Assembly (NCBI GenBank): GCA_946404585.1
Contig: CAMJEC010000016.1
Coordinates: forward strand, 1-14,919
DNA from: an uncultured Caryophanales bacterium
GTDB lineage: Bacteria; Bacillota_I; Bacilli_A; RFN20; CAG-826
Reading direction: 5' to 3'
Length of the DNA: 14,919 nt
Shown in pieces: positions 1 to 6,540 of the stretch (positions are counted from its first letter, which is position 1; the number at the start of each line of letters is the position of its first letter). Both the position numbers and the translations under genes were made by a program. The notes beneath the pieces were generated by a model, which was not told where the DNA came from, did no database searches, and saw only the letters and a program-made list of their open reading frames with translations.

Positions 1-552
1 ACTTTTATCTAAATATATTTTATATGTTGCTTTTGGATTAAACAAAAATATTATCATCGCTACTGCTAAAATTGCACCAACGACCATGGCAATAACACTT
101 AACGCTTTAGCGGTATCCACTTCATGAATTCTAAATGCTTCATAGCCTAATAAGGCATTAAGAGCAGGCATCGCAAATGAAAGAGTCATTGCTAAAGTTG
201 AAACAATGATATGTGTTCTTAAGAATTGAAGTGGCATGAATAATAAGCAGCCAATTAGTGCAGCGGTAATAATAGAAAGCGCCACTAAAACGTAGATGGT
301 AATGCTATTAGAATTAATATTACTCATCTTATAAATATAAAAGACAATCACGCCTAGCATTGATAAGACTAAAGCGATATTGCCGTATATGTTTCTTTTA
401 AAAGAATTTGGATAATTAAATTCATATGGAAACATTCTTTTAAATGAATATTTCACATCGTGTTTTTTATAGTAAAAAGCGGAGGAAAGAAAATATCCTC
501 CCACAAAGAGAGATAAGCTAGCTAAGAATATCGCAAGGGAAATAAAGCCCAT
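1..552 (-). CDS. Multi-pass membrane protein of unknown function, cut by the left edge
   Basis: The frame is open from an ATG at 552 to the window edge, giving 184 residues of an incomplete protein. About five hydrophobic segments are visible, near residues 3-26, 58-75, 84-108, 113-137 and 150-171. A basic, aromatic-rich loop (about 28-55, with two Phe-Lys-Arg motifs) lies between the first two. The rest is short polar linkers, so this is an integral membrane protein. I recognise no family and assign no function. The ATG follows the rpe stop codon by one base and has no clear Shine-Dalgarno, so translation is probably coupled to rpe. In Bacillus-type clusters the gene after rpe is usually thiN (thiamine pyrophosphokinase), and this protein does not resemble it. 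Confidence 0.8.
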   Translation of the reverse strand, partial: MGFISLAIFLASLSLFVGGYFLSSAFYYKKHDVKYSFKRMFPYEFNYPNSFKRNIYGNIALVLSMLGVIVFYIYKMSNINSNSITIYVLVALSIITAALIGCLLFMPLQFLRTHIIVSTLAMTLSFAMPALNALLGYEAFRIHEVDTAKALSVIAMVVGAILAVAMIIFLFNPKATYKIYLDKS

Positions 553-553
553 A

Positions 554-1213
554 TTAATGGAATAAGCTATCGTACCTTTCTTTAAAGTTATCAGCACTGA
601 ATAAGTAGTTACCAGCGACTAAGACATCAGCGCCGATATTTAAGCAGTCCTTACCAGTGATATCGTTAATGCCACCATCGACAGAAATTAAAGCGTGACT
701 TCTTGTTTCAACAATTTCATCAATAAGAGCGCTAATTCTATCTAATGTTTCTGGGATGAACTTTTGACCACCCGCACCAGGTTCAACACTCATGACGAGC
801 ACAAGATCAAGTTTTTCTAAGAATGGATAGACCTTTTCAATTGGGGTTCCTGGTTTAACAGAAAGACCAGCTTTCATTTTATATTTATGAATTTCATCGA
901 TGACTGCATCGACTTCATCATCGTTTTTACATGCTTCATAATGGAAGGTTAAATAGTCAGCGCCTGTTTTAGCGAACTTTTTAACGAAACTCATTGGGTC
1001 TTCCACCATGAGGTGAACATCCTTAACAAAGTCGATTTCTTTAAACAATTTTTCAAAGAAGATATTACCGAAAGAAATATTCGGAACAAAGTGACCGTCC
1101 ATGACATCTAAATGGATCCATGTGCATCCAGCATCCTTAATCTTTTTTAATTCATCTTCTAAGTGTAAGTAATCACACACTAGAATGGATGGGGAAACGA
1201 TCATTTTTTTCAT
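554..1213 (-). CDS. rpe: Ribulose-phosphate 3-epimerase
   Basis: Interconverts D-ribulose 5-phosphate and D-xylulose 5-phosphate in the cytosolic pentose phosphate pathway. The 219-residue length is normal for this TIM-barrel family. Family signatures are clear: SPSIL at the start of strand 1, HLDVMDGHFVPN at 34-45, DVHLMV at 65-70, VMSVEPGAGGQ at 140-150 and VDGG at 178-181. The expected metal and catalytic residues are His34, Asp36, His67 and Asp179. The usual GFGGQ is GAGGQ here, a mild change in the phosphate-side loop. GAGAGG lies 8 bases before the first ATG and supports that start over Met4. The ATG overlaps the rsgA stop in ATGA. The position after prpC-prkC-rsgA is conserved in Bacillota and Mollicutes. 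Confidence 0.97.
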   Translation of the reverse strand: MKKMIVSPSILVCDYLHLEDELKKIKDAGCTWIHLDVMDGHFVPNISFGNIFFEKLFKEIDFVKDVHLMVEDPMSFVKKFAKTGADYLTFHYEACKNDDEVDAVIDEIHKYKMKAGLSVKPGTPIEKVYPFLEKLDLVLVMSVEPGAGGQKFIPETLDRISALIDEIVETRSHALISVDGGINDITGKDCLNIGADVLVAGNYLFSADNFKERYDSLFH

Positions 1214-2076
1214 TTTGAATACCTCTCTTTTTTAAAAATTGCTTCTTCTGATAACTTTTTATAACATTCATAGGCGAGATTAGAAATCTCACCGTTATGA
1301 ACCTTCTCTTTTACTAAACACCTATTTTCGCTTAAATGCAAGCAATCCGCAAAATAACATTTATTATATAAATTGGTAAAGCCAGGATAGAAGGCTGCTA
1401 GGTCCTCTTTATAGAGATTTAACTCTAAAGAAGAGAATCCTGGAGTATCAGCAATATAGCCACCTTGATATGGTAAAAGGATGACTTCTTTTGTTTGGTG
1501 TTTACCTCTTCCTAAGGCCATAGAATATTCGCCAATGGCTCTTTCATAATTGCTATCAATAGCGTTTATCAACGATGATTTACCCACACCAGTTTGACCC
1601 ATAATACAGCTCACTTCATCTTTAAATAAAGCCTTTACTTCTTCAAGTCCTTCTTTAGTTTTATTGCTGATAAAATAGGTTTCAATATTGATACTTTTAA
1701 ATGTTTCTTTAATCTCATTTATGAGCTTTTCATCGTGCTCTTTATCAATCTTAGTAATGACTAATTTTGCCTTGATATTATGCATATTAGCGTAGGTTAG
1801 ATATTTAAACGCTAAAAGGTAGGAAAAATCAGGTTCTTTAAGAGAGAACACTAAGATGATTTGAGATATGTTAGCGATTAACGGTCTTTTTAAAGATGAT
1901 GAACGAGGATAGACATTTTCTATCACTAATTCATTTGGATCAAATTCGATATTATCTCCCACGACTGGTTTTATTCCTTGGTTACGGAAAATACCACGTG
2001 GCTTACATTTATAGATGACCCCTTCCGCTTCAATAGCGTAGAGACCACATGTAATAGCGACAATTAATCCCTTCAT
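1210..2076 (-). CDS. rsgA: Small-ribosomal-subunit biogenesis GTPase RsgA
   Basis: A circularly permuted GTPase that acts late in 30S subunit maturation. The 288-residue length is typical. An N-terminal OB-fold region (about 1-65) precedes the GTPase motifs in the permuted order: G4 TKID at 108-111, G1 GQTGVGKSS at 160-168, a switch segment GRGKHQTK at 189-196 and G3 DTPG at 210-213. The C-terminal zinc site reads Cys240, Cys245, His247 and Cys253. The start codon shares one base with the prkC stop (TAATG). I see no good Shine-Dalgarno at the right distance, so coupling to prkC is likely. The stop is TGA, overlapping the rpe start. RsgA next to the PrkC/PrpC pair is a conserved arrangement; phosphorylation of the GTPase by PrkC is reported in Bacillus but is only inferred here. 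Confidence 0.97.
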   Translation of the reverse strand: MKGLIVAITCGLYAIEAEGVIYKCKPRGIFRNQGIKPVVGDNIEFDPNELVIENVYPRSSSLKRPLIANISQIILVFSLKEPDFSYLLAFKYLTYANMHNIKAKLVITKIDKEHDEKLINEIKETFKSINIETYFISNKTKEGLEEVKALFKDEVSCIMGQTGVGKSSLINAIDSNYERAIGEYSMALGRGKHQTKEVILLPYQGGYIADTPGFSSLELNLYKEDLAAFYPGFTNLYNKCYFADCLHLSENRCLVKEKVHNGEISNLAYECYKKLSEEAIFKKERYSK

Positions 2077-2963
2077 TATTTAAACCCAAAAATCCTCGAG
2101 ATGAGCGGTTTCTTTTCTTTTAAGAGTTCTGGATGTTTACTTATTTCTAATAAGTCATCATAGAATTCATCCGCTCCTTTATAACGGTCGCTTAAGCGTT
2201 TTCTTGTCGCATTAACGATAATCTTTTCAATTTCTTTAGGGCAGTTTGGCACATATTTTTTCACAGGAGGGAATTTCTCCTTAACGTGTGCGACTGCGAC
2301 ATTAACTGGAGTATCTTTATCAAATGGAACATGACCAGTTAATAATTCATAGAAGGTGACACCAGCGGCATAGATATCTGATTGAATAGAGGCTGGTTTA
2401 CCTTGAGATATTTCAGGGGCTAAGTAATGGACAGAACCCACGATTTCACTAGTTTTTGTAAAACTATCATCCACGCCACCCGCTTGAGCAATACCAAAGT
2501 CACCTAATTTAATCGTGCCATCAGGCATGACATAGATGTTTTGTGGTTTGATATCACGGTGAATGATGTTATGTTGATGGGCATAAAAAAGAGCAGATGT
2601 TAGTTGTAACATATAACTAACCGCTTCAGCGATTGGTATAGATGTTCTAAAATCGAGCATATCTTTCATGCTTTGACCGCGCACATACTCATTAGCGATA
2701 TATGGACGGCCTTCAATTGTGCCATGGTTAAAAACCTTCACGATGTTAGGGTGATTTAAACTTGAGGCAATTGTGGCCTCATTTTGGAAACGACGAAGAT
2801 TGATGGGATTCTTCATCACGTCTTCCCTAATCATCTTAATGGCAACTTTACGTTTATTAATAATGTCAGTGGCTTCATAGACTTCCGCCATGCCACCATG
2901 ACCAATTCTTGCTTCGATACGATAGCGCCCGTCAACGAGGGCGCCAATTTTAATTGTACTCAT
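2076..2963 (-). CDS. prkC: PrkC-type serine/threonine kinase, catalytic domain only
   Basis: A Hanks-type kinase with an intact catalytic core: Gly-rich loop GHGGMAEV at 21-28, ATP-binding Lys43 in VAIK, HRDIKPQN at 135-142 with the catalytic Asp, DFG at 155-157, activation-loop threonines around 169-171, and APE at 182-184. I chose the ATG at 2963 (295 residues, MSTIK), which overlaps the prpC stop as TAATG and has GGGAGG 10 bases upstream. A TTG at 2981 in the same frame would sit on that Shine-Dalgarno. Most Bacillota homologues run past 550 residues, with one transmembrane helix and extracellular PASTA repeats. This one ends at a short basic tail (KKPLISRIFGFK) with no helix, so it should be cytosolic or peripheral. 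Kinase assignment is secure; the signal it senses is unknown. Confidence 0.95.
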   Translation of the reverse strand: MSTIKIGALVDGRYRIEARIGHGGMAEVYEATDIINKRKVAIKMIREDVMKNPINLRRFQNEATIASSLNHPNIVKVFNHGTIEGRPYIANEYVRGQSMKDMLDFRTSIPIAEAVSYMLQLTSALFYAHQHNIIHRDIKPQNIYVMPDGTIKLGDFGIAQAGGVDDSFTKTSEIVGSVHYLAPEISQGKPASIQSDIYAAGVTFYELLTGHVPFDKDTPVNVAVAHVKEKFPPVKKYVPNCPKEIEKIIVNATRKRLSDRYKGADEFYDDLLEISKHPELLKEKKPLISRIFGFK

Positions 2964-3718
2964 TATTCTTGTGCCTCCCAAATGACCACGGCGATATTGT
3001 CACTACCACCATTTTTATTGCCTATAGCAATAAGTTCGTCGACTTTCTGTTCGACTGTGTCTTCGCCTTTTAAAACTGAGGCGATGTCATTAGTAGGCAC
3101 ATTGTTATATAAACCATCACTACATAAAAGCACTGTTTCACCCATGTATGGGAACGATTTAACATCCACACTCGCGCTTGGATAGACACCAAGAGCGTTC
3201 ATGAGTACGTGTCTTTTTGGATGGGTTAAAGCTTCTTCTTGATTGATTTGTCCGGTTCTCAATAAGTAGCCAACATATGTTTGGTCTTCCGACATTTGGG
3301 TGAATTCACGTCTGTTTCTTAAGAAGTAACAACGAGAGTCACCAACATGGCCTAAGATAGCAGTATCTTTGATGATGAGTAATAAGGTAATTGTGGTACC
3401 CATACCATGATAAGACTTGTTACTTTGTGATTGTTCATAGATGGACTTATTCGCTTCGCGGATAACTTGGCCCACCCATAGTTTTGCAAAGTAACGGTTT
3501 AGGAAGCCTTTACGGCTTTTAAATGATGTCGTAATTGTATTAATCGCTAAGGATGAGGCTAAATCACCTTTATTTTGACCACCCATACCATCACAAACAA
3601 CGAGTAAAACATTACCCGAAGCATTGATCATAGCAGCGGCTTGATCCTCATTACTTAAGCGGATTTTTCCAATGTCAGTTTTATATGAGAAGCGACCAGA
3701 TAGATAACGACTATTCAT
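2963..3718 (-). CDS. prpC: PP2C-type protein phosphatase, partner of PrkC
   Basis: A PPM/PP2C metal-dependent Ser/Thr phosphatase, expected to reverse PrkC-dependent phosphorylation. The 251-residue length is typical of bacterial stand-alone PP2Cs. The metal-binding aspartates appear in standard motifs: Asp43 in VCDGMGG, Asp127 in GDSRC, Asp201 in CSDGLYNNV and Asp240 in GGSDN. An N-terminal SNEDQ motif (22-26) matches the family NEDs/NQD element. There is no signal peptide or transmembrane segment. The ATG lies 8 bases inside the end of rlmN, with a strong GGAGGAG just upstream inside rlmN. The stop overlaps the kinase start, so phosphatase and kinase should be made together. 'stp' is the same family under another name. 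Confidence 0.96.
   Translation of the reverse strand: MNSRYLSGRFSYKTDIGKIRLSNEDQAAAMINASGNVLLVVCDGMGGQNKGDLASSLAINTITTSFKSRKGFLNRYFAKLWVGQVIREANKSIYEQSQSNKSYHGMGTTITLLLIIKDTAILGHVGDSRCYFLRNRREFTQMSEDQTYVGYLLRTGQINQEEALTHPKRHVLMNALGVYPSASVDVKSFPYMGETVLLCSDGLYNNVPTNDIASVLKGEDTVEQKVDELIAIGNKNGGSDNIAVVIWEAQE
2974..2979 (-). promoter_or_regulatory. Ribosome binding site of prkC that decides its start
   Basis: GGGAGG on the minus strand lies inside the end of prpC, 10 bases before the ATG at 2963. Its position argues against the in-frame TTG at 2981-2979, which overlaps this site and has no Shine-Dalgarno of its own. Confidence 0.7.
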
Positions 3719-4766
3719 CTCTGTTCTCCTCCTCTACTTTGGCTTTTAATTGACCGCATGCGGCGTCAATGTCACTACCAAATTCTTTTCTAATTGTGGC
3801 GGTAACTCCACCTTTCATTAAATAATCCAAGAAAGCATGGACACGGTTACCACTGGAACGATGGAATTCTGGGAATTTATTTGTCTCATTATATGGGATG
3901 AGATTAACGTAACCCATTGTTCCTTTAATTAATTTAATTAATTGTTGAGCGTGTTCTTTAGTGTCATTAATACCTTCTAAAAGAAGATATTCATAAGTCA
4001 CTCTACGCTTAGTTTCTTTTTCATAATAACGCACCGCTTCCATAACTTTATCCAAAGGATAAGCACGGTTAATTTTCATAAGTCTACTTCTTAGCTCATC
4101 ATTAGGTGCGTGTAATGAGATGGCTAAATTTGTTTGAAGATGTTCATCAGCGTATCTATAGATATTTTCCACGATACCACATGTTGAGATGGTGATATGT
4201 CTAGCGCCTATGGCTAAACCTTTTGGATGATTTAAGATTCTGATGAAATCTAAAACGTTATCATAGTTATCAAATGGTTCACCAGTTCCCATGACTACGA
4301 CATGGGTCACATGTTGACCTTTGTTTTCTTCTTTGAGAAGTTTATTGATTAACAAGACTTGTCCCATCATTTCTTCTGGGGCTAAGTTTCTTTGTTTACC
4401 TAAGATACCACTAGAGCAGAAAGAACAACCCATATTACAACCCACCTGGCTAGATACGCATACAGCGCAGCCATATGAGTAGCGCATAAGAACACATTCG
4501 ACTTTATAGCCATCTTTGAGTTCAACAAGTAATTTGATTGTGCCGTCTTTACTCACTTGTTTAGTGTAAACAGTTGGTAAGTCTAAGCAGTACTTTTCTT
4601 TTAGTACTTCACGGAATGATTTAGAAATGTCACTCATCTCATCAAAGCTTTCGGCTTTCTTTTCATAAATCCATGAGTAAAGTTGCGTGGCGCGGTAAGG
4701 TTTTTGTCCTTCCTCCTCCATCAGCTTGATGAGTTTATTCATTTCTAATCCGTAAAGATTAATCAT
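3711..4766 (-). CDS. rlmN: Dual-specificity 23S rRNA/tRNA adenine-C2 methyltransferase RlmN
   Basis: A radical SAM enzyme that makes 2-methyladenosine in 23S rRNA (A2503, E. coli numbering) and in some tRNAs at A37. The 351-residue length is standard. An N-terminal accessory domain (about 1-90, with the family-like RATQLYSWIY at 25-34) precedes the iron-sulfur motif Cys110-X3-Cys114-X2-Cys117. The two mechanistic cysteines are present: Cys103, seven residues before the cluster as in E. coli, and Cys337 in DAACGQL. A GTGEP motif for SAM binding is also there. The start overlaps rsmB by 8 bases, with AAAAAAGG upstream. By motif this looks fully active, unlike its neighbour rsmB. Cfr is a paralogous alternative, but the housekeeping context and motifs favour RlmN. 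Confidence 0.96.
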   Translation of the reverse strand: MINLYGLEMNKLIKLMEEEGQKPYRATQLYSWIYEKKAESFDEMSDISKSFREVLKEKYCLDLPTVYTKQVSKDGTIKLLVELKDGYKVECVLMRYSYGCAVCVSSQVGCNMGCSFCSSGILGKQRNLAPEEMMGQVLLINKLLKEENKGQHVTHVVVMGTGEPFDNYDNVLDFIRILNHPKGLAIGARHITISTCGIVENIYRYADEHLQTNLAISLHAPNDELRSRLMKINRAYPLDKVMEAVRYYEKETKRRVTYEYLLLEGINDTKEHAQQLIKLIKGTMGYVNLIPYNETNKFPEFHRSSGNRVHAFLDYLMKGGVTATIRKEFGSDIDAACGQLKAKVEEENRDE

Positions 4767-6018
4767 TCTTTTTGGCCTTTTTTAATGCTGCAAAATAATA
4801 GGAACCACCATATTTCTTATATGGGAAATATAGTTTATCTCTCACTAAAGTGAAGTTTTCATTATTAGCGAGGAATTCATTGATAATGTTGATGCTTTCT
4901 TTCTTTGAAAGAGTGTCCACTAAGTAGAGGAGATAACCATCTTCTTCCACTTGTTCAGCGGCTTCTTTTAAAGCAAGTTTTTGATTGGCGATTAATTCAT
5001 CGAGTTTGTTGAAATCAAATCTTAAGAAATAATCTGGTAAGAGTTGTAAGAGATTGAATCTAGAACTATCAGGCATGACCACGAATGTATGCACAGGCTT
5101 AGATAAGCATGTGATAATGGCGGATGCTTGCGCTTCATAGACGTTAACGCCTCTCACTTGGTTCTTATTTAAGAAATTTCTAGCGTTAGAAGCGGTCGCT
5201 AAATTACCAGCGATGAATTCTACACCGCTGACGTTTTCTTTTCTAGAAAGAAGGTCGATGAGTAAGTCATTTGGATATTCGGTATAGATGGCTAAGCCTC
5301 TTAAAAGATCCACATCACCTTCATCTAACATTTCTTTGAACGCTAAAGCGTATGGAGTGGCAAGGGCTTTTTCACTAACTTCATGGTTTTTAAATTTACC
5401 TTCGCCTTTAAATAAAGCCATGCCATTAACACCTTCAATTCTTTCGAATTCAGGATATTTATTGAAGAATTCTTCATCTTCAATCTTCTTGTTATCAATT
5501 CTTAAAACGACTGGAGCAGGTTTGCTATTAGCCTTTAAGGCTTTAGAAACCGCAATATGACCGAACTGTTTGCTCCACATCTTAATGATGTCCACAGGTG
5601 TGTTGTAGCGGTAGCTAAGGAATTCAAAAGAACCGACTTCAATATTTTCTGGAACAAGTTTCTTCTCAGCGAGATATGGTTCAATGAAGTCTTGAACTTT
5701 GACATCTTCATCTTTGAGATATTGTTGAGCCTCTTTGTTGCAGTCCTCTTGATCAAGTTTCTTAATGAATAAGGCATTGCTAAAAGCAATCATTAAGGCA
5801 ATCACACCCACACTATCTAAGGCAGGATATTGTTTACTTATCACATTTGATAAGACCAGATAATGGCGAAGTACACATCCGACCATCGCGGATATATTCG
5901 CTTTATCCTCCTTAGAAACTTCGTTCTTTTTGAAAGCTTGCTTTAAGGCAAGAGAAAATGGTGTGTTTTCATTAATGATTCTGTTTAGGATGTCCCTAGC
6001 TAAAACTTGTGGAGTCAT
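4759..6018 (-). CDS. rsmB: RsmB-family protein with degenerate catalytic motifs (probable pseudo-methyltransferase)
   Basis: The position before rlmN and the overall layout match RsmB, the 16S rRNA m5C967 methyltransferase. Residues 1-125 look like the NusB-type RNA-binding domain. Residues about 130-180 align with the RsmB linker (PAPVVLRID at 167-175), and the C-terminus ends in GGSYYFAALKK, like the family GFFxAxLxK. The catalytic motifs are not there. The SAM-binding DLCAAPGGK region reads LLRGLAIYTE (238-247). The motif IV DAPCSG region reads VMPDSSRFN (314-322), without its cysteine. The nucleophile region (usually YSTCT) reads YLVDT (365-369), with Asp for Cys. The 419 residues read in one frame without stops, so this is divergence and not a frameshift. 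It may bind RNA without methylating it. Start: AGGAGA lies 7 bases upstream. The symbol reflects homology and not activity. Confidence 0.8.
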   Translation of the reverse strand: MTPQVLARDILNRIINENTPFSLALKQAFKKNEVSKEDKANISAMVGCVLRHYLVLSNVISKQYPALDSVGVIALMIAFSNALFIKKLDQEDCNKEAQQYLKDEDVKVQDFIEPYLAEKKLVPENIEVGSFEFLSYRYNTPVDIIKMWSKQFGHIAVSKALKANSKPAPVVLRIDNKKIEDEEFFNKYPEFERIEGVNGMALFKGEGKFKNHEVSEKALATPYALAFKEMLDEGDVDLLRGLAIYTEYPNDLLIDLLSRKENVSGVEFIAGNLATASNARNFLNKNQVRGVNVYEAQASAIITCLSKPVHTFVVMPDSSRFNLLQLLPDYFLRFDFNKLDELIANQKLALKEAAEQVEEDGYLLYLVDTLSKKESINIINEFLANNENFTLVRDKLYFPYKKYGGSYYFAALKKAKKND

Positions 6019-6039
6019 ATTGACTTCTCCTATTGACGT

Positions 6040-6492
6040 TTAGTCCTTGTTGAAATCACGGAAGATATCACCAGTGAAGATTTCATCCTCACCATCTCCT
6101 TCTTCCATATCTTCATAATCCTCATTAGCAATGTCGACTAAATTATCGCTTGCGATAAAGCGTGGATAATTGTCATTAAATTTGCTGTAGCGATCATCTT
6201 GCGAATAATAATAGAATTCAAGAATCTTATTAATCGCGACATCGCCGATACTTTCTAAAATTAAATGCGCTGCTTCCTCTTGTAAGACAGCGACTTTCTT
6301 TGGCGCGTGGACATGAATGATGATATTCCAGGAAGTTTGTTCCACTCCGTTATGGAAGACCATAGTTTCTGGAGCCACGAATAAAATTTCGTCTTCGCTT
6401 AACTCATAAAGCTTGGCTAAATTTGGAGTCATTTCACGAGATAAACGACCGACTACAAATTGATCTAAACCGTAAATGGTAATAGTAATCAT
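6040..6492 (-). CDS. DUF1904-like (tautomerase-fold) small protein with an acidic C-terminal tail
   Basis: A 150-residue soluble protein. Residues 1-112 have the spacing and hydrophobic pattern I remember for DUF1904 proteins of the tautomerase superfamily: a short first strand, a helix rich in Leu, a strand ending in ETMVFHNG, a second strand (WNIIIHVHA), a helix, then an aromatic strand with tyrosines (LEFYYYSQDDRY). Tautomerases use Pro as the residue after Met; here it is Ile, so classical chemistry is unlikely. Residues about 117-150 form an Asp/Glu-rich tail (EDYEDMEEGDGEDE) typical of disordered segments. GAGG lies 8 bases before the ATG. It occupies the slot between priA and rsmB usually held by def and fmt, which it does not resemble. 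The family call is tentative and the function unknown. Confidence 0.5.
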   Translation of the reverse strand: MITITIYGLDQFVVGRLSREMTPNLAKLYELSEDEILFVAPETMVFHNGVEQTSWNIIIHVHAPKKVAVLQEEAAHLILESIGDVAINKILEFYYYSQDDRYSKFNDNYPRFIASDNLVDIANEDYEDMEEGDGEDEIFTGDIFRDFNKD

Positions 6493-6511
6493 ATTAAATA
6501 CCTCATGAATT

Positions 6512-6539
6512 AGTATAATACAGACATTACATTTTTAGA
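6512..6539 (-). promoter_or_regulatory. Possible weak promoter before the DUF1904-like gene
   Basis: The 48-base gap after priA contains TATTATACT on the minus strand, with candidate -10 boxes TATACT (6512-6517) or TATTAT (6515-6520). These would start transcription roughly 12-16 bases before the ATG, just upstream of the GAGG Shine-Dalgarno. The best -35 (TTCTAA, 17 bases upstream of TATACT) matches only three of six consensus bases. It may be chance in AT-rich DNA, but this is the widest gap in the block apart from the gmk-rqcH spacer. Confidence 0.25.
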
Positions 6540-6540
6540 A

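Noticed and set aside
2964..2981. Longer prkC starting at a TTG, adding six residues
   Set aside because: The TTG overlaps the GGGAGG that serves the ATG at 2963, has no ribosome binding site of its own, and the ATG gives the usual TAATG coupling and the family-like N-terminus.
2784..3185. Plus-strand open frame of 133 residues spanning the prkC-prpC junction
   Set aside because: It runs antisense to two genes with complete catalytic motifs and shows no family motif. The same holds for the plus-strand frames at 5288-5560, 5557-5772, 7058-7324, 8997-9215 and 13335-13604, and for minus-strand frames nested out of phase inside real genes.
4759..6018. Frameshift or sequencing error as the cause of the missing RsmB motifs
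   Set aside because: N-terminal, linker and C-terminal family features all lie in the same uninterrupted frame, and the spacing between the altered motifs matches RsmB.
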